A DNA stretch of 41,320 nt from JAGPHI01 sp036661035 (GTDB lineage: Bacteria; Bacillota; Clostridia; Oscillospirales; Ruminococcaceae), in the NCBI GenBank assembly GCA_036661035.1, contig JAVWZM010000014.1, forward strand, positions 1 through 41,320, read 5' to 3'. The translations under genes and the position numbers were made by a program. The notes beneath the pieces are model-generated. The model did not search any database. It worked only from the letters and a program-made list of their open reading frames with translations, and had not been told where the DNA came from. Shown here piece after piece: positions 16,301-25,847 of this stretch; position 1 is the stretch's first letter; each line of letters opens with the position of its first letter.

Positions 16301-19090
16301 GTGTGTGAGGATTACAGCAATACTCTGAATTTGCCTAAAACCGAATTCAGCATGCGGGCAGGCTTGCCGCTAAAAGAGCCGGAAATGCTTAAAGCATGGG
16401 CAGAGGACGAGCTATATGAAAATATGCTCAAAAACAATGAGGGAAAGCCCCTTTATATTTTGCACGACGGCCCTCCGTATGCCAACGGAAATATCCATAT
16501 GGGTACAGCTCTTAATAAAATATTAAAAGATATCATTGTAAGATATAAAAACATGAACGGCTTTTGCGCACCGTTCGTACCGGGGTACGATACGCACGGC
16601 TTGCCAATAGAGCGCAAGGCTCTTGAAAAAGCAGGCGATAAAAAAGGCAGTATCTCAAAATTAGAGCTGCGTAAAATCTGCAAGGATTTTGCGCTTAATT
16701 TTGTAGACACAATGTCAGACCAGTTTCAGCGCCTTGGCGCAATTGGCGATTATAAAAATCCGTACCTTACACTAAAACCGGAATTTGAGGCAACACAGGT
16801 TAAGATTTTTGGCGAAATGGCTAAAAAAGGGTATATCTATAAAGGCTTAAAGGCTGTATACTGGTGCCCTGTAGACCGCACGGCTCTTGCCGAGGCGGAA
16901 ATAGAATATTCAGACGATAAATGCGACTCTATCTTTGTAGGCTTTGATGTGTGCAAGGATAACGGAACGCTTGCCAAAGCAGGTATTCCTGCCGACAAAA
17001 CTCGTTTTGCAATTTGGACTACTACACCGTGGACATTACCTGCCAATGTGGCAGTATGCCTTGGCGCAGATTTTGATTATGTTTTTGTTAAGATAAACGG
17101 GCTTTATTATGTTATGGCAAAAGAGCTTGTTGAGGCTACGCTAAAATCTTGCAAAATAGAAGAATACGAAATTGTGGGCGAGAGCGTAAAGGGCAGCGAG
17201 CTGGAGCGCATAGAAGTGCAACACCCGTTCCTAGAACGCAAATCTCTTATCATTCTTGGCGACCACGTTACCCTTGATGCAGGTACAGGCTGCGTGCATA
17301 CAGCCCCCGGGCACGGCGTAGAAGACTTTGAGGTATGCGTAAACAATTATCCTGAGCTACCTATAGTAGTGCCTGTAGACGACGGTGGTATTCTTACAGA
17401 AGAAGCCGGCATGTTTAAAGGCTTGCTGGTATGGGACGCAAACCCACTTGTGATAAAACAGCTTAGTGAAACAGGCCATTTAATGGGCGTTGAACATATT
17501 GTGCATCAATATCCACATTGCTGGCGTTGCCATAATCCAATCATCTTCCGTGCAACAGAACAATGGTTTTGTAGCATAGACGGCTTTAAAGAAGATGTAT
17601 ACAAAGCAATTAATGATGTAAAATGGGTGCCTGAATGGGGACGCGATCGCATGACAGGCATGGTGCGCGACCGCAACGATTGGTGCATTTCCCGTCAGCG
17701 TACATGGGGCTTGCCTATACCTGCATTTTATTGCAAAAAATGTGGCAAATACCATATTACAGACGAAAGCATAAACGCTGTTTCAGAGCTTTTCCGCAAG
17801 GAAGGGTCTGATGCTTGGCATATTTATTCCGCAGAAGAAATATTGCCAAAGGGCACAAAATGCGCATTTTGCGGTGGCGAAGAGTTTGAAAAAGATAAAG
17901 ATATCATGGACGTTTGGTTCGATTCAGGCTCTACACATATGGCTGTTTTACAGCAGCGCAGCGAGCTTGCGTGGCCTTGCGACCTTTATATAGAAGGCTC
18001 CGACCAATATCGCGGCTGGTTTCAATCGTCTATGCTTACAAGCGTGGCATGCACAGGAAAAGCGCCGTATAAAAACGTGGTTTCCTGCGGCTGGGTTGTA
18101 GACGGCGAAGGGCGCAAAATGTCTAAAAGCCTTGGCAACGGCATAGAACCAAAAGAAATCATCAAAGAATACGGTGCGGATATTGTAAGGCTTTGGGTTG
18201 CCTCGTCAGATTATCAAGTAGACGTGCGCATAAGCAAGGAAATATTAAAGCAATTGTCGGAAGCATATCGCAAAATACGCAATACAGCACGTTTTATGCT
18301 AGGCAATTTAAGCGATTTTAATCCGGATACCGATATGGTAGATCCAAGCGAATTTACAGAGCTGGATACATGGGCACTATGTGCCTTTGACGATTTTGTT
18401 ACAAATGCAAAAGACGGCTACGATACATTTGATTTTCACAAGGTATATCATAATCTACATCGTTTTTGCGTAGTGGATATGAGCAATTTCTATCTTGATG
18501 TTATCAAAGACAGGCTTTATGTAAATAAGCCAAATGCAAAAGCGCGCCGTGCGGCACAAACAGTAATGTATTATATCCTTACAGGCATGACAAAGCTGTT
18601 TGCACCAATTTTGCCTTTTACCTCACAGGAAATATGGGATTATTCTCCTGCATTTGACGCAAAGAAAAAATACATTCTGTACGAAGAAATGCCGTCTGCC
18701 GGCAAGTACGCCAAGGACGACGCTTTCCGCGCAAAATGGACACAGATTATCGCTATTCGTGATGACGTGCGCAAGGTGCTTGAAGAAGCGCGCGCCGCAA
18801 AGGTGATAGGCTCCTCCCTTGAGGCAAAGGTAAGCCTATACTGTAAAGACGAGCTTTTTGCCTTTGCAAAGCCACTTGAAAATGCGCTTGCGCAGCTATT
18901 TATCGTGTCTAAAGTAGAAGTGCTTGAGGGCGACGGTGGGCAAAAGGGCGATATGGAAAAACTTGGTGTAAAGGCAGAGCGCATTACAGGCGAAAAATGT
19001 GCGCGTTGCTGGATGTATACAGACGATATCGGCAGCCATGCAAACCATGCCGATTTGTGCGCAAGATGTGCGGATATCCTAGAAAATTAA
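16301..19090 (+). CDS. ileS: isoleucine--tRNA ligase
   Basis: Class I aminoacyl-tRNA synthetase charging tRNA-Ile. The HIGH-type motif is GNIHMG (residues 63-68) and the KMSKS loop is K606-S610. An editing (CP1) domain lies between, containing TTPWTLPAN. The C-terminal zinc-binding cysteines are C900, C903, C920 and C923 (CARCW and CARC). The length is 929 residues. The GTG start has GAGGAG 11 nt upstream (16284-16289). It lies only 33 nt after divIVA, so no room exists for a T-box leader. The terminator at 19096-19125 ends the operon. Confidence 0.97.
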   Translation: MCEDYSNTLNLPKTEFSMRAGLPLKEPEMLKAWAEDELYENMLKNNEGKPLYILHDGPPYANGNIHMGTALNKILKDIIVRYKNMNGFCAPFVPGYDTHGLPIERKALEKAGDKKGSISKLELRKICKDFALNFVDTMSDQFQRLGAIGDYKNPYLTLKPEFEATQVKIFGEMAKKGYIYKGLKAVYWCPVDRTALAEAEIEYSDDKCDSIFVGFDVCKDNGTLAKAGIPADKTRFAIWTTTPWTLPANVAVCLGADFDYVFVKINGLYYVMAKELVEATLKSCKIEEYEIVGESVKGSELERIEVQHPFLERKSLIILGDHVTLDAGTGCVHTAPGHGVEDFEVCVNNYPELPIVVPVDDGGILTEEAGMFKGLLVWDANPLVIKQLSETGHLMGVEHIVHQYPHCWRCHNPIIFRATEQWFCSIDGFKEDVYKAINDVKWVPEWGRDRMTGMVRDRNDWCISRQRTWGLPIPAFYCKKCGKYHITDESINAVSELFRKEGSDAWHIYSAEEILPKGTKCAFCGGEEFEKDKDIMDVWFDSGSTHMAVLQQRSELAWPCDLYIEGSDQYRGWFQSSMLTSVACTGKAPYKNVVSCGWVVDGEGRKMSKSLGNGIEPKEIIKEYGADIVRLWVASSDYQVDVRISKEILKQLSEAYRKIRNTARFMLGNLSDFNPDTDMVDPSEFTELDTWALCAFDDFVTNAKDGYDTFDFHKVYHNLHRFCVVDMSNFYLDVIKDRLYVNKPNAKARRAAQTVMYYILTGMTKLFAPILPFTSQEIWDYSPAFDAKKKYILYEEMPSAGKYAKDDAFRAKWTQIIAIRDDVRKVLEEARAAKVIGSSLEAKVSLYCKDELFAFAKPLENALAQLFIVSKVEVLEGDGGQKGDMEKLGVKAERITGEKCARCWMYTDDIGSHANHADLCARCADILEN

Positions 19091-19095
19091 TTGAT

Positions 19096-19125
19096 ACAGC
19101 GGCGTTTTATAAACGTCGCTGTTTT
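19096..19125 (+). terminator. rho-independent terminator after ileS
   Basis: ACAGCGGCGTTT (19096-19107) pairs with AAACGTCGCTGT (19111-19122), with one G-T pair, and is followed by TTTT. Confidence 0.85.
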
Positions 19126-19173
19126 AAAAACTGCCATTAAATTTCTGCAAAATTAAACAGGAGATATGATATA

Positions 19174-19656
19174 TTGATGATATTAACATTTTTGTCGGTT
19201 GGCGTGCTTGTGGCACTGGATCAAATAAGCAAATATTTTGCAACCGTTTATTTACAGCCCGTAGGTACCTTGCCATTTATTCCGGGCATTATGGATTTGC
19301 ATTATATATTAAACGACGGTATGGCGTTTAGCATGTTTTCCGGCAACAAATTTTTGCTTATTGGCGTAACCTCTGTGGCACTTATAGCGCTTGCCTTGTA
19401 TCTAATTATCAAAAAGCCATCTGATAAGCTTGAGTTTATTTCGCTGGTGCTTATTTTGTCGGGCGGTATCGGCAACTTAATAGACAGAATATTAAACGGA
19501 TATGTGGTGGATTTTTTTAACTTCACTTTTGTAAATTTTGCTGTGTTTAACGTGGCAGATTGCTTTGTTACCTGTGGTGCGGTGCTGCTTGTAATTACCT
19601 TCATTATGCAGGAATTAAAAGAGAGAAAAACAAAGGCTGCAAATAATGAAAATTAA
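19174..19656 (+). CDS. lspA: lipoprotein signal peptidase (signal peptidase II)
   Basis: LspA is a membrane aspartyl protease that removes signal peptides from diacylated prolipoproteins; LivJ, encoded later in this window, is a likely client. Four membrane segments are visible. Conserved stretches are NDGMAF, GGIGNLIDRI, VVDFF and FNVADCF, giving the catalytic pair D113 and D129. The length is 160 residues from a TTG at 19174, with GGAG 10 nt upstream; an ATG one codon later (19177) is an equal alternative. It overlaps rluD by 11 nt. A separate promoter was not identified in the 48 nt after the ileS terminator. Confidence 0.95.
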   Translation: MMILTFLSVGVLVALDQISKYFATVYLQPVGTLPFIPGIMDLHYILNDGMAFSMFSGNKFLLIGVTSVALIALALYLIIKKPSDKLEFISLVLILSGGIGNLIDRILNGYVVDFFNFTFVNFAVFNVADCFVTCGAVLLVITFIMQELKERKTKAANNEN

Positions 19657-20563
19657 TAATCTTGTTGTAGATGCCGATAGCGCAGGCATGCGCCTCGATG
19701 CATATATAGCCGCCATGCAAAGCAGCATTACACGCAGCGCAGCACAGATGCTAATTGAAAAAGGCAATGTTGAGGTAAACGGCAAAAGTGCGCAGAAAAG
19801 CTATAAGGTTTGCGCAGAAGATGCCATTTTGATATCAGTGCCTGAGCCGCAGACGGTAGAACTTATCCCCGAAAACATTCCGCTTAACATTGTGTACGAG
19901 GACGAATATCTTATTGTGGTTAATAAGCCAAAGGGCATGGTGGTACACCCTGCGGTGGGCAATTGGAACGGCACCTTGGTAAATGCACTTATGTATCATT
20001 GCGACGGTCAGCTTTCGGGCATTAACGGCGAAATACGTCCGGGAATAGTGCATCGCATAGATAAAGATACAAGCGGCATTTTAGTGGTAGCTAAGGATAA
20101 CGACACACATTTATCTCTATCGCAGCAAATGAGCGTACACAGCATTACGCGGATATATAATGCCGTTGTATACGGCGGCTTTAAAGAGGACAGCGGTTTT
20201 GTAGATAAGCCAATCGGGCGCAGTACGCTTGACCGAAAAAAGATGGCGGTAACGCAAAACCACGCAAGAACGGCATATACCGCATACGAAGTATTAGCTC
20301 GTTATAGCGGCTTTACACATTTGGCGTTGCAGCTTAAAACAGGACGCACTCATCAAATTCGCGTGCATATGGCAAGTATAGGTCATGCCGTGGCAGGTGA
20401 TGGGGTATACGGCCCCAAAAAGGTTATTACACAGCTTAATGGCCAATGTCTGCATGCAAAAACCTTAGGCTTTATACACCCTAAGACAGGTAAATACATG
20501 GAATTTACAAGCGAATTGCCGCAATATTTTACCGATTTTCTTAATGGCTTGCAAAAGGAATGA
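19646..20563 (+). CDS. rluD: RluD-family 23S rRNA pseudouridine synthase
   Basis: Pseudouridine synthase of the RsuA/RluA/RluD superfamily, expected to modify 23S rRNA. An N-terminal S4 domain (about 14-75) precedes the catalytic domain. Motif II is HRIDKDTSG with catalytic Asp D139; LKTGRTHQIRVHMA follows. The length is 305 residues. The lspA-rluD pairing is conserved in Firmicutes, where the gene is known as ylyB or rluD. Exact target sites cannot be told from sequence. Confidence 0.9.
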   Translation: MKINNLVVDADSAGMRLDAYIAAMQSSITRSAAQMLIEKGNVEVNGKSAQKSYKVCAEDAILISVPEPQTVELIPENIPLNIVYEDEYLIVVNKPKGMVVHPAVGNWNGTLVNALMYHCDGQLSGINGEIRPGIVHRIDKDTSGILVVAKDNDTHLSLSQQMSVHSITRIYNAVVYGGFKEDSGFVDKPIGRSTLDRKKMAVTQNHARTAYTAYEVLARYSGFTHLALQLKTGRTHQIRVHMASIGHAVAGDGVYGPKKVITQLNGQCLHAKTLGFIHPKTGKYMEFTSELPQYFTDFLNGLQKE

Positions 20564-20567
20564 ATAA

Positions 20568-21386
20568 ATGATTAAATCACTGAAGGATATATTGGTAGTT
20601 GCGGACATGGACAATACTCTTTTAACTCCGCAAACAGGTATACCACAATGCAATATCGAAACAATACGTCTGTTTTGCGCTCTTGGCGGGAATTTTACGG
20701 TTGCCACAGGGAGAACAGTTGAATCTGTAAGCCGTTATATGGATAAATTAACGGTTTCAGCACCGGGCATTACAAATGGCGGTGGTATATTATACGATTT
20801 TGCAAGCGAAAAGATATTAAAAGCAGAGCTTCTTATAAAGCCAACGGCGCGAAGCGCAATAATGGATATCAAAAAAAACTTCCGTAATGTCGGCATAGAG
20901 ATAATGTCCGACAGCGGTAAAATACATGTTGTACAGGCAAACGAATTTACCTATAGACACACTTTTCATGAAAAGCTTTCGTATGTAAACTGCGAAATGG
21001 ACGACGTAAAAGGCGGCTGGGTAAAGGTGCTTTTTGCCACAGACAATGAGATGCAATTACGCATTAAAGATTTTATCGAGGCAAGGAATTATCCGGAAGT
21101 ATATTTTATACAAACCAATGACGTATATTATGAAATAATGCCAAAGGGTGTAACTAAGGGCACTGCGCTTAAAGAATTGGCAGCGCACATGAATATCCCC
21201 ATGGAAAACACTTTTGCAATTGGCGATTATTATAATGATATAGAGCTTTTGAACACAGCAGGATACGCTGTTGCCATGGGCAACGCCCCAATTGAAGTTA
21301 AGATGGCGGCGCACGAAATTACCGCGTCTTGTATAGACGGCGGTGTGGGGCAATTTCTTTACAAGCTAATAAAACAATATTCATAA
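20568..21386 (+). CDS. Cof-type HAD-IIB family phosphatase
   Basis: A 272-residue HAD-superfamily hydrolase. Motif I is DMDNTLLT (nucleophile D13, acid/base D15), motif II sits in TVATGRT, and motif III/IV is IGDYYNDIELL. The cap is type C2B, as in Cof-like sugar phosphatases. Substrates in this family are varied (sugar phosphates, flavin or PLP-type phosphates) and cannot be named here. An AAAAGGA ribosome binding site lies 8 nt before the ATG. The gene sits tightly between rluD and the transketolase genes; a sugar-phosphate substrate would fit the neighbour, but this is inference. Confidence 0.85.
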   Translation: MIKSLKDILVVADMDNTLLTPQTGIPQCNIETIRLFCALGGNFTVATGRTVESVSRYMDKLTVSAPGITNGGGILYDFASEKILKAELLIKPTARSAIMDIKKNFRNVGIEIMSDSGKIHVVQANEFTYRHTFHEKLSYVNCEMDDVKGGWVKVLFATDNEMQLRIKDFIEARNYPEVYFIQTNDVYYEIMPKGVTKGTALKELAAHMNIPMENTFAIGDYYNDIELLNTAGYAVAMGNAPIEVKMAAHEITASCIDGGVGQFLYKLIKQYS

Positions 21387-21400
21387 ATTAGGAGGATTTT

Positions 21401-22246
21401 ATGCAAACACATGAGGAAAAGATGCTGTATAAAACGGCAAATAATATCAGGCAAGGCGCGCTTACAGCGGTACACAGCGCAAAATCCGGTCATCCGGGCG
21501 GCTCACTTTCCATAGCGGATTTAATGGCATACCTATACTTTCACGAAATGAATGTTAGCGCAGAAACCCCACACGATGATAATCGTGATCGTTTTGTGCT
21601 GTCTAAAGGGCATGCAAGTCCTGCATTATACGCTACATTGGCAGAAAAAGGCTTTTTTCCTAAAGAGGAGCTATTAAATTTTCGCCATGTTGGTGGGCTT
21701 TTGCAAGGACACCCCGATATGAAGCATGTACCCGGAGTAGACATGAGTACAGGCTCTTTAGGCCAAGGTATTTCTGCTGCTTGCGGCATGGCACTTGCAG
21801 CTAAAGCTATGCACAAAAGCTATCGCGTTTTTGCCGTGCTTGGGGACGGAGAGCTTGAAGAAGGCCAAGTATGGGAGGCGGCAATGTTTGCCGCTCATAA
21901 AAACCTTGATAATCTAATTGCAATAGTGGATAACAACAATCTGCAAATAGACGGGAAAATAAGCGATGTTTGCTCGCCTTATCCTATTGATGAAAAATTT
22001 AAGGCTTTTAATTGGCATGTTATCTGCGTAGATAACGCCCACGATATGTCGCAGCTTGATGCCGCATTCACAAAAGCAAAATCACTTAGCGGCAAGCCTG
22101 TTGTAATTATTCAAAAATCCGTAAAAGGCAAAGGCGTATCTTTTATGGAAAACAATGCCGCATGGCATGGCAATGCGCCAAGTGACGAGCAATTTGCACA
22201 GGCAATGGCAGAGCTTAAAGCTGCCGCCGAAGAATGGGAGGGCTAG
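21401..22246 (+). CDS. transketolase, N-terminal subunit
   Basis: This is the thiamine-diphosphate-binding half of a split transketolase of the non-oxidative pentose phosphate pathway. Typical stretches are SGHPGGSLS, LSKGHASPALYA, STGSLGQGISAACGMA and the ThDP/Mg motif GDGELEEGQVWEAAMFAAH ending in a DNNN. The length of 281 residues covers only the PP domain. The C-terminal half is encoded 4 nt downstream. GGAGG lies about 5 nt before the ATG. Split transketolases are common in clostridia and archaea. Confidence 0.94.
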   Translation: MQTHEEKMLYKTANNIRQGALTAVHSAKSGHPGGSLSIADLMAYLYFHEMNVSAETPHDDNRDRFVLSKGHASPALYATLAEKGFFPKEELLNFRHVGGLLQGHPDMKHVPGVDMSTGSLGQGISAACGMALAAKAMHKSYRVFAVLGDGELEEGQVWEAAMFAAHKNLDNLIAIVDNNNLQIDGKISDVCSPYPIDEKFKAFNWHVICVDNAHDMSQLDAAFTKAKSLSGKPVVIIQKSVKGKGVSFMENNAAWHGNAPSDEQFAQAMAELKAAAEEWEG

Positions 22247-22250
22247 GCTT

Positions 22251-23195
22251 ATGTCAGAAGTAAAAAGAATTGCAACCCGTGAAAGCTACGGAAACGCGCT
22301 AGTGGAACTTGGCAAAGAAAACGAAAAAATAGTGGTTTTAGACGCAGACCTTGCCGCCTCCACAAAAACAGCAACCTTTATGAAAGCATTTCCCACAAGG
22401 CATTTTGATTGCGGTATCGCTGAGGGCAATATGATGAGCATTGCGGCAGGCATGGCGGCGGCAGGCATGATACCGTTTGCGTCAAGCTTTGCAATGTTTG
22501 CAGCAGGCAGAGCCTTTGAGCAAGTGCGCAATTCTATAGGATATCCACATCTAAATGTAAAAATTGGCGCGACGCATGCCGGTATTTCAGTGGGCGAAGA
22601 CGGCGCATCGCACCAGTGCAACGAAGATATCGCATTGATGCGCACAATTCCGGGTATGGTTATCATTAATCCGGCGGACGATGTAGAGGCAAGAGCCGCA
22701 GTGCATGCCGCCACCGCATATTATGGCCCTGTTTATCTGCGCTTTGGTCGACTTGGCGTTCCGGTATTGTACGATGAAGCAAGCTATAAGTTTGAAATAG
22801 GCAAATCAGTACAATTGCGCGAGGGTAAAGACATTACAATTATCGCTACAGGCCTACTTGTAGAGCGCGCTTTACAAGCGGCAGAAATTTTGAATAACGA
22901 GGGTATTTCCGCGCGAGTTATCAATATGCACACCATTAAACCTATAGACCGCGAGGCGATTATCCGCGCAGCCACCGAAACAGGCGGCATAGTTACGGCG
23001 GAGGAGCACAATGTTATAGGCGGTTTATATAGCGCAGTATGCGAGGTAACAAGCCAAGAAACACCATGCAAGGTTTTACCTGTAGCGGTTATGGACGTGT
23101 TTGGACAGTCCGGACCTGCCACGGAGCTTTTAGAAGTTTATGGTTTGAATGCCGCAAATATTGTGCAAAAATCCAAGGATATTTTAGCACGCTAA
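22251..23195 (+). CDS. transketolase, C-terminal subunit
   Basis: Pyrimidine-binding and C-terminal domains of the split transketolase (314 residues). It has DADLAAST, FDCGIAEGNMMSIAAGMA, the THAGISVGEDGASHQ stretch and EEHNVIGGLYSAV. It pairs with the upstream N-terminal subunit to make the active heterotetramer. The ATG at 22251 (MSEVKRIATRESYG) has GGGAGGG 8 nt upstream. An in-frame ATG about 96 nt earlier lies inside the upstream gene and would add unrelated residues, so it is rejected. Confidence 0.94.
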   Translation: MSEVKRIATRESYGNALVELGKENEKIVVLDADLAASTKTATFMKAFPTRHFDCGIAEGNMMSIAAGMAAAGMIPFASSFAMFAAGRAFEQVRNSIGYPHLNVKIGATHAGISVGEDGASHQCNEDIALMRTIPGMVIINPADDVEARAAVHAATAYYGPVYLRFGRLGVPVLYDEASYKFEIGKSVQLREGKDITIIATGLLVERALQAAEILNNEGISARVINMHTIKPIDREAIIRAATETGGIVTAEEHNVIGGLYSAVCEVTSQETPCKVLPVAVMDVFGQSGPATELLEVYGLNAANIVQKSKDILAR

Positions 23196-23207
23196 AGGGT
23201 GAAGCTT

Positions 23208-23558
23208 ATGCACCGCAAGCTTTCAGATACGCAAAAATTTAAAGCTGTTTTTATACTTTTTGTCATCATCATGTCAGTGTCGCTCATTCTCTTGCACCCA
23301 CCAATCATAGCAAGCTATATACCGGCAAGCGCAGAGCAATTTTATATCGATAAACAGGATTTAATTAATATCAATACCGCGTGCGCAGAGGAGCTTTGTG
23401 TTTTACGCGGTATTGGTAAGGCAAAATCGAGCGCTATTGTGGAATACAGAATGCAAAACGGAGATTATAAAAACGTGGACGATTTACTGAAGGTAGAGGG
23501 CATAAACGAAAAATTATTTTTGCAAATTAAAAGTAAAATCTGTACCGAAAGAGCTTAA
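23208..23558 (+). CDS. ComEA-like helix-hairpin-helix protein
   Basis: A 116-residue protein with one N-terminal membrane segment (about residues 12-30). A short linker leads into a C-terminal helix-hairpin-helix DNA-binding domain: ININTACAEELCVLRGIGKAKSSAIVEYR, then VDDLLKVEGI. This architecture matches ComEA, the membrane DNA receptor of natural transformation, but without the SLBB domain of longer ComEA proteins. No comEC is adjacent. The ATG at 23208 is chosen because AAAGGG ends 8 nt upstream; a GTG at 23199 overlaps that site. It could be a short ComEA or another membrane-anchored HhH protein. Confidence 0.7.
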   Translation: MHRKLSDTQKFKAVFILFVIIMSVSLILLHPPIIASYIPASAEQFYIDKQDLININTACAEELCVLRGIGKAKSSAIVEYRMQNGDYKNVDDLLKVEGINEKLFLQIKSKICTERA

Positions 23559-23579
23559 TCGAAAGTGGGATGAATTTGA

Positions 23580-25733
23580 GTGAGCAATAAAAACGAAAAA
23601 GAAATTTTTATCAATAGGGAGCTAAGCTGGCTGGAATTTAACCGCCGAGTGTTAGATTTAGCCAAGGATAAAAATGTTCCTTTAGCAGAGCAATTTAAGT
23701 TTGCGTCTATCTACGCAAGCAATCTTGATGAATTTTTCATGATAAGAGTAGGCTCTTTATATGATAGAACTTTGCTTAAAAAAGACGAAACCGAAAACAA
23801 AACAGGGCTTACAGCGGCGGAACAGCTAAGCGCAATTATGCCTGTTGCCACACAAATGCAGCAGCATTGCGACAAAATATTTACAAAGCTTATTGAAAGC
23901 TTGGAGCCTTTAGGCCTTTACAAAATTAATTATTCAAAGCTTGATAAAGACATCGAACGCAATTTAAAAAAATATTTTATCAATGAATTATCGCCTGTGC
24001 TCTCGCCGCAAATAATAGATAAACGCCACCCGTTTCCGTTTTTGCGTAATCAAGAAACATACGTAGGTGCGTTTATTAAATGTAAAGACGACACTGCACC
24101 GTCCTTTGGCTTAATCCCTATAAGCAACCAGTTCGAACGCATTGTTTATATTAAAGCCGATGACGGGAAAATTTATTTTACCTTTGTGGAAAACTTAATC
24201 ATGTATTTTGCCGAGCAGGTTTTTGGCAAAGGCACTGTGCAGTGCAGGTGCGTATTTAGGCTTACGAGAAATGCCGATATCACAGTAGACGAGGGTATGT
24301 TCGACCACGACATAGACTATCGCGTGGTAATGAGCGAGCTATTAAAAAAGCGCAGAAAGCTTGCGGCAGTGCGCTTGCAAACAAACCAAGATGCACCGCA
24401 GGAAATAGTACAGTTCTTATGCAGCAAGCTGTTTTTGCCGCCAAACCAAGTGTTTGAACAATATAGCCCGTTAGATTTAAGCGTAGGCTTTCGCATAGCG
24501 GCACGTCTTTCTAAAGAAGAAAACTCATCATATTTATATCCTGTGCGTAAGCCCATGCTGCCACCTGCGGAGTTTTCTTTGGCGGCAACAGCTAAAAAAC
24601 GTGATGTTCTTATATTTTATCCGTATCAGAGCATGCGTCCATTTATCAAAATGCTAAATGATGCAGCTAACGATCCGGACGTTATTTCTATTAAAATGAC
24701 CTTATATCGTGTAGCGCGAGAATCTAAAATAATAGAGGCGCTTATTGCGGCGGCAGAAAACGGCAAAGAAGTAGTAACAATAGTGGAGCTACGTGCGCGT
24801 TTTGACGAGCAAAATAATATAGATTGGTCAAAGCAACTTGAAAACGCAGGCTGTACCGTTATATATGGCTTTGCGGATTTTAAAGTACATTCAAAGCTTA
24901 CTTTGATTACAAGCATGAAAAAAGGAAAGTATGAATACTTAACGCAAATTGGTACAGGTAATTACAACGAAAAAACCTCCGAGCAATATACAGACCTTTC
25001 TTTAATTACCTCAGATGCACAAACGGGCGAAGAAGTGGCTACTGTTTTCAATAACTTGGCAATGGAACGTCTTACTCAGCATACGCAAACCCTTATTGTA
25101 GCGCCATTATGCTTTAAAAGCGTGCTAATAGAAGAAATATATGCCGAAATAGCCGCAAAAGAGCGCGGCGAAGACGCATTGATTACTTTTAAATGCAATT
25201 CAATAAGTGATAAAGAAATCATTGAAAGGATTAGCGATGCATCATGTGCAAATGTGCCTGTAAATATGCTTGTACGCGGAATTTGCTGTATAAAAGCCGG
25301 CGTTAAGGGATATACCGAAAATGTGCATATTCACAGCATAGTAGGCAGATATTTAGAACATAGCCGTGTGTATGCCTTTGGCAAGGGCGACCGCTTGCGT
25401 GTATATATCGCGTCGGGAGATTTTTTAACCAGAAACACAGAGCGACGTGTGGAAGTGGGCGTGCGAATTAAAGATAAGGTATTGGCTGAAAATTTATACA
25501 GGTACTTGGATTTACAGTGGCACGACACGGTAAATTCGCGCGAAATGCAAACTGACGGTACTTATGTAAAAATTAAGCTGCAAGATAACGAAAAACCTAT
25601 CGACAGCCAGACCATGATGTATGATGTACTGAAAAACGCATGGAATATAATCATGCCGGAACAGGCGAAGACAGTTAAGCCAAAGCGCATTACGATATTT
25701 GCAAAGCTGAAATCGTTTTTTCATACAAAATAA
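23580..25733 (+). CDS. ppk1: polyphosphate kinase 1
   Basis: PPK1 polymerises the gamma phosphate of ATP into inorganic polyphosphate, linked to stress and stationary-phase survival. The N-terminal motif FINRELSWLEFNRRVL is characteristic. The autophosphorylated His is H437 in VHSKLTLIT, and a second conserved His lies in HIHSIVGRYLEHSR (H594). The length of 717 residues is normal. Translation begins at GTG with AGTGGGA about 9 nt upstream; no nearby ATG is in frame. A strong terminator follows directly. No exopolyphosphatase gene is adjacent. Confidence 0.95.
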   Translation: MSNKNEKEIFINRELSWLEFNRRVLDLAKDKNVPLAEQFKFASIYASNLDEFFMIRVGSLYDRTLLKKDETENKTGLTAAEQLSAIMPVATQMQQHCDKIFTKLIESLEPLGLYKINYSKLDKDIERNLKKYFINELSPVLSPQIIDKRHPFPFLRNQETYVGAFIKCKDDTAPSFGLIPISNQFERIVYIKADDGKIYFTFVENLIMYFAEQVFGKGTVQCRCVFRLTRNADITVDEGMFDHDIDYRVVMSELLKKRRKLAAVRLQTNQDAPQEIVQFLCSKLFLPPNQVFEQYSPLDLSVGFRIAARLSKEENSSYLYPVRKPMLPPAEFSLAATAKKRDVLIFYPYQSMRPFIKMLNDAANDPDVISIKMTLYRVARESKIIEALIAAAENGKEVVTIVELRARFDEQNNIDWSKQLENAGCTVIYGFADFKVHSKLTLITSMKKGKYEYLTQIGTGNYNEKTSEQYTDLSLITSDAQTGEEVATVFNNLAMERLTQHTQTLIVAPLCFKSVLIEEIYAEIAAKERGEDALITFKCNSISDKEIIERISDASCANVPVNMLVRGICCIKAGVKGYTENVHIHSIVGRYLEHSRVYAFGKGDRLRVYIASGDFLTRNTERRVEVGVRIKDKVLAENLYRYLDLQWHDTVNSREMQTDGTYVKIKLQDNEKPIDSQTMMYDVLKNAWNIIMPEQAKTVKPKRITIFAKLKSFFHTK

Positions 25734-25750
25734 ATTAAAAATAATTTAGC

Positions 25751-25790
25751 AAAGAACATGTTTTGTTAATTCAAAACATGTTCTTTTTTT
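25751..25790 (+). terminator. rho-independent terminator after ppk1
   Basis: A perfect 15-bp stem (25751-25765 with 25772-25786, arms AAAGAACATGTTTTG and its complement) with a TTAATT loop, followed by an unbroken T run to 25790. Confidence 0.93.
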
Positions 25791-25847
25791 CTTTATACAC
25801 AACATAAAATATATATAGAAGTGTAATAAAATAAAGGAGCTGAATGT

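Noticed and set aside
22155..22250. Upstream ATG for the transketolase C-terminal subunit
   Set aside because: It is inside the coding sequence of the N-terminal subunit and has no ribosome binding site; GGGAGGG supports 22251.
25791..25847. Sigma-E promoter before the SpoIVFA-like gene
   Set aside because: A CATAAAAT resembles a sigma-E -10, but no -35 is found at the right distance in this short gap.
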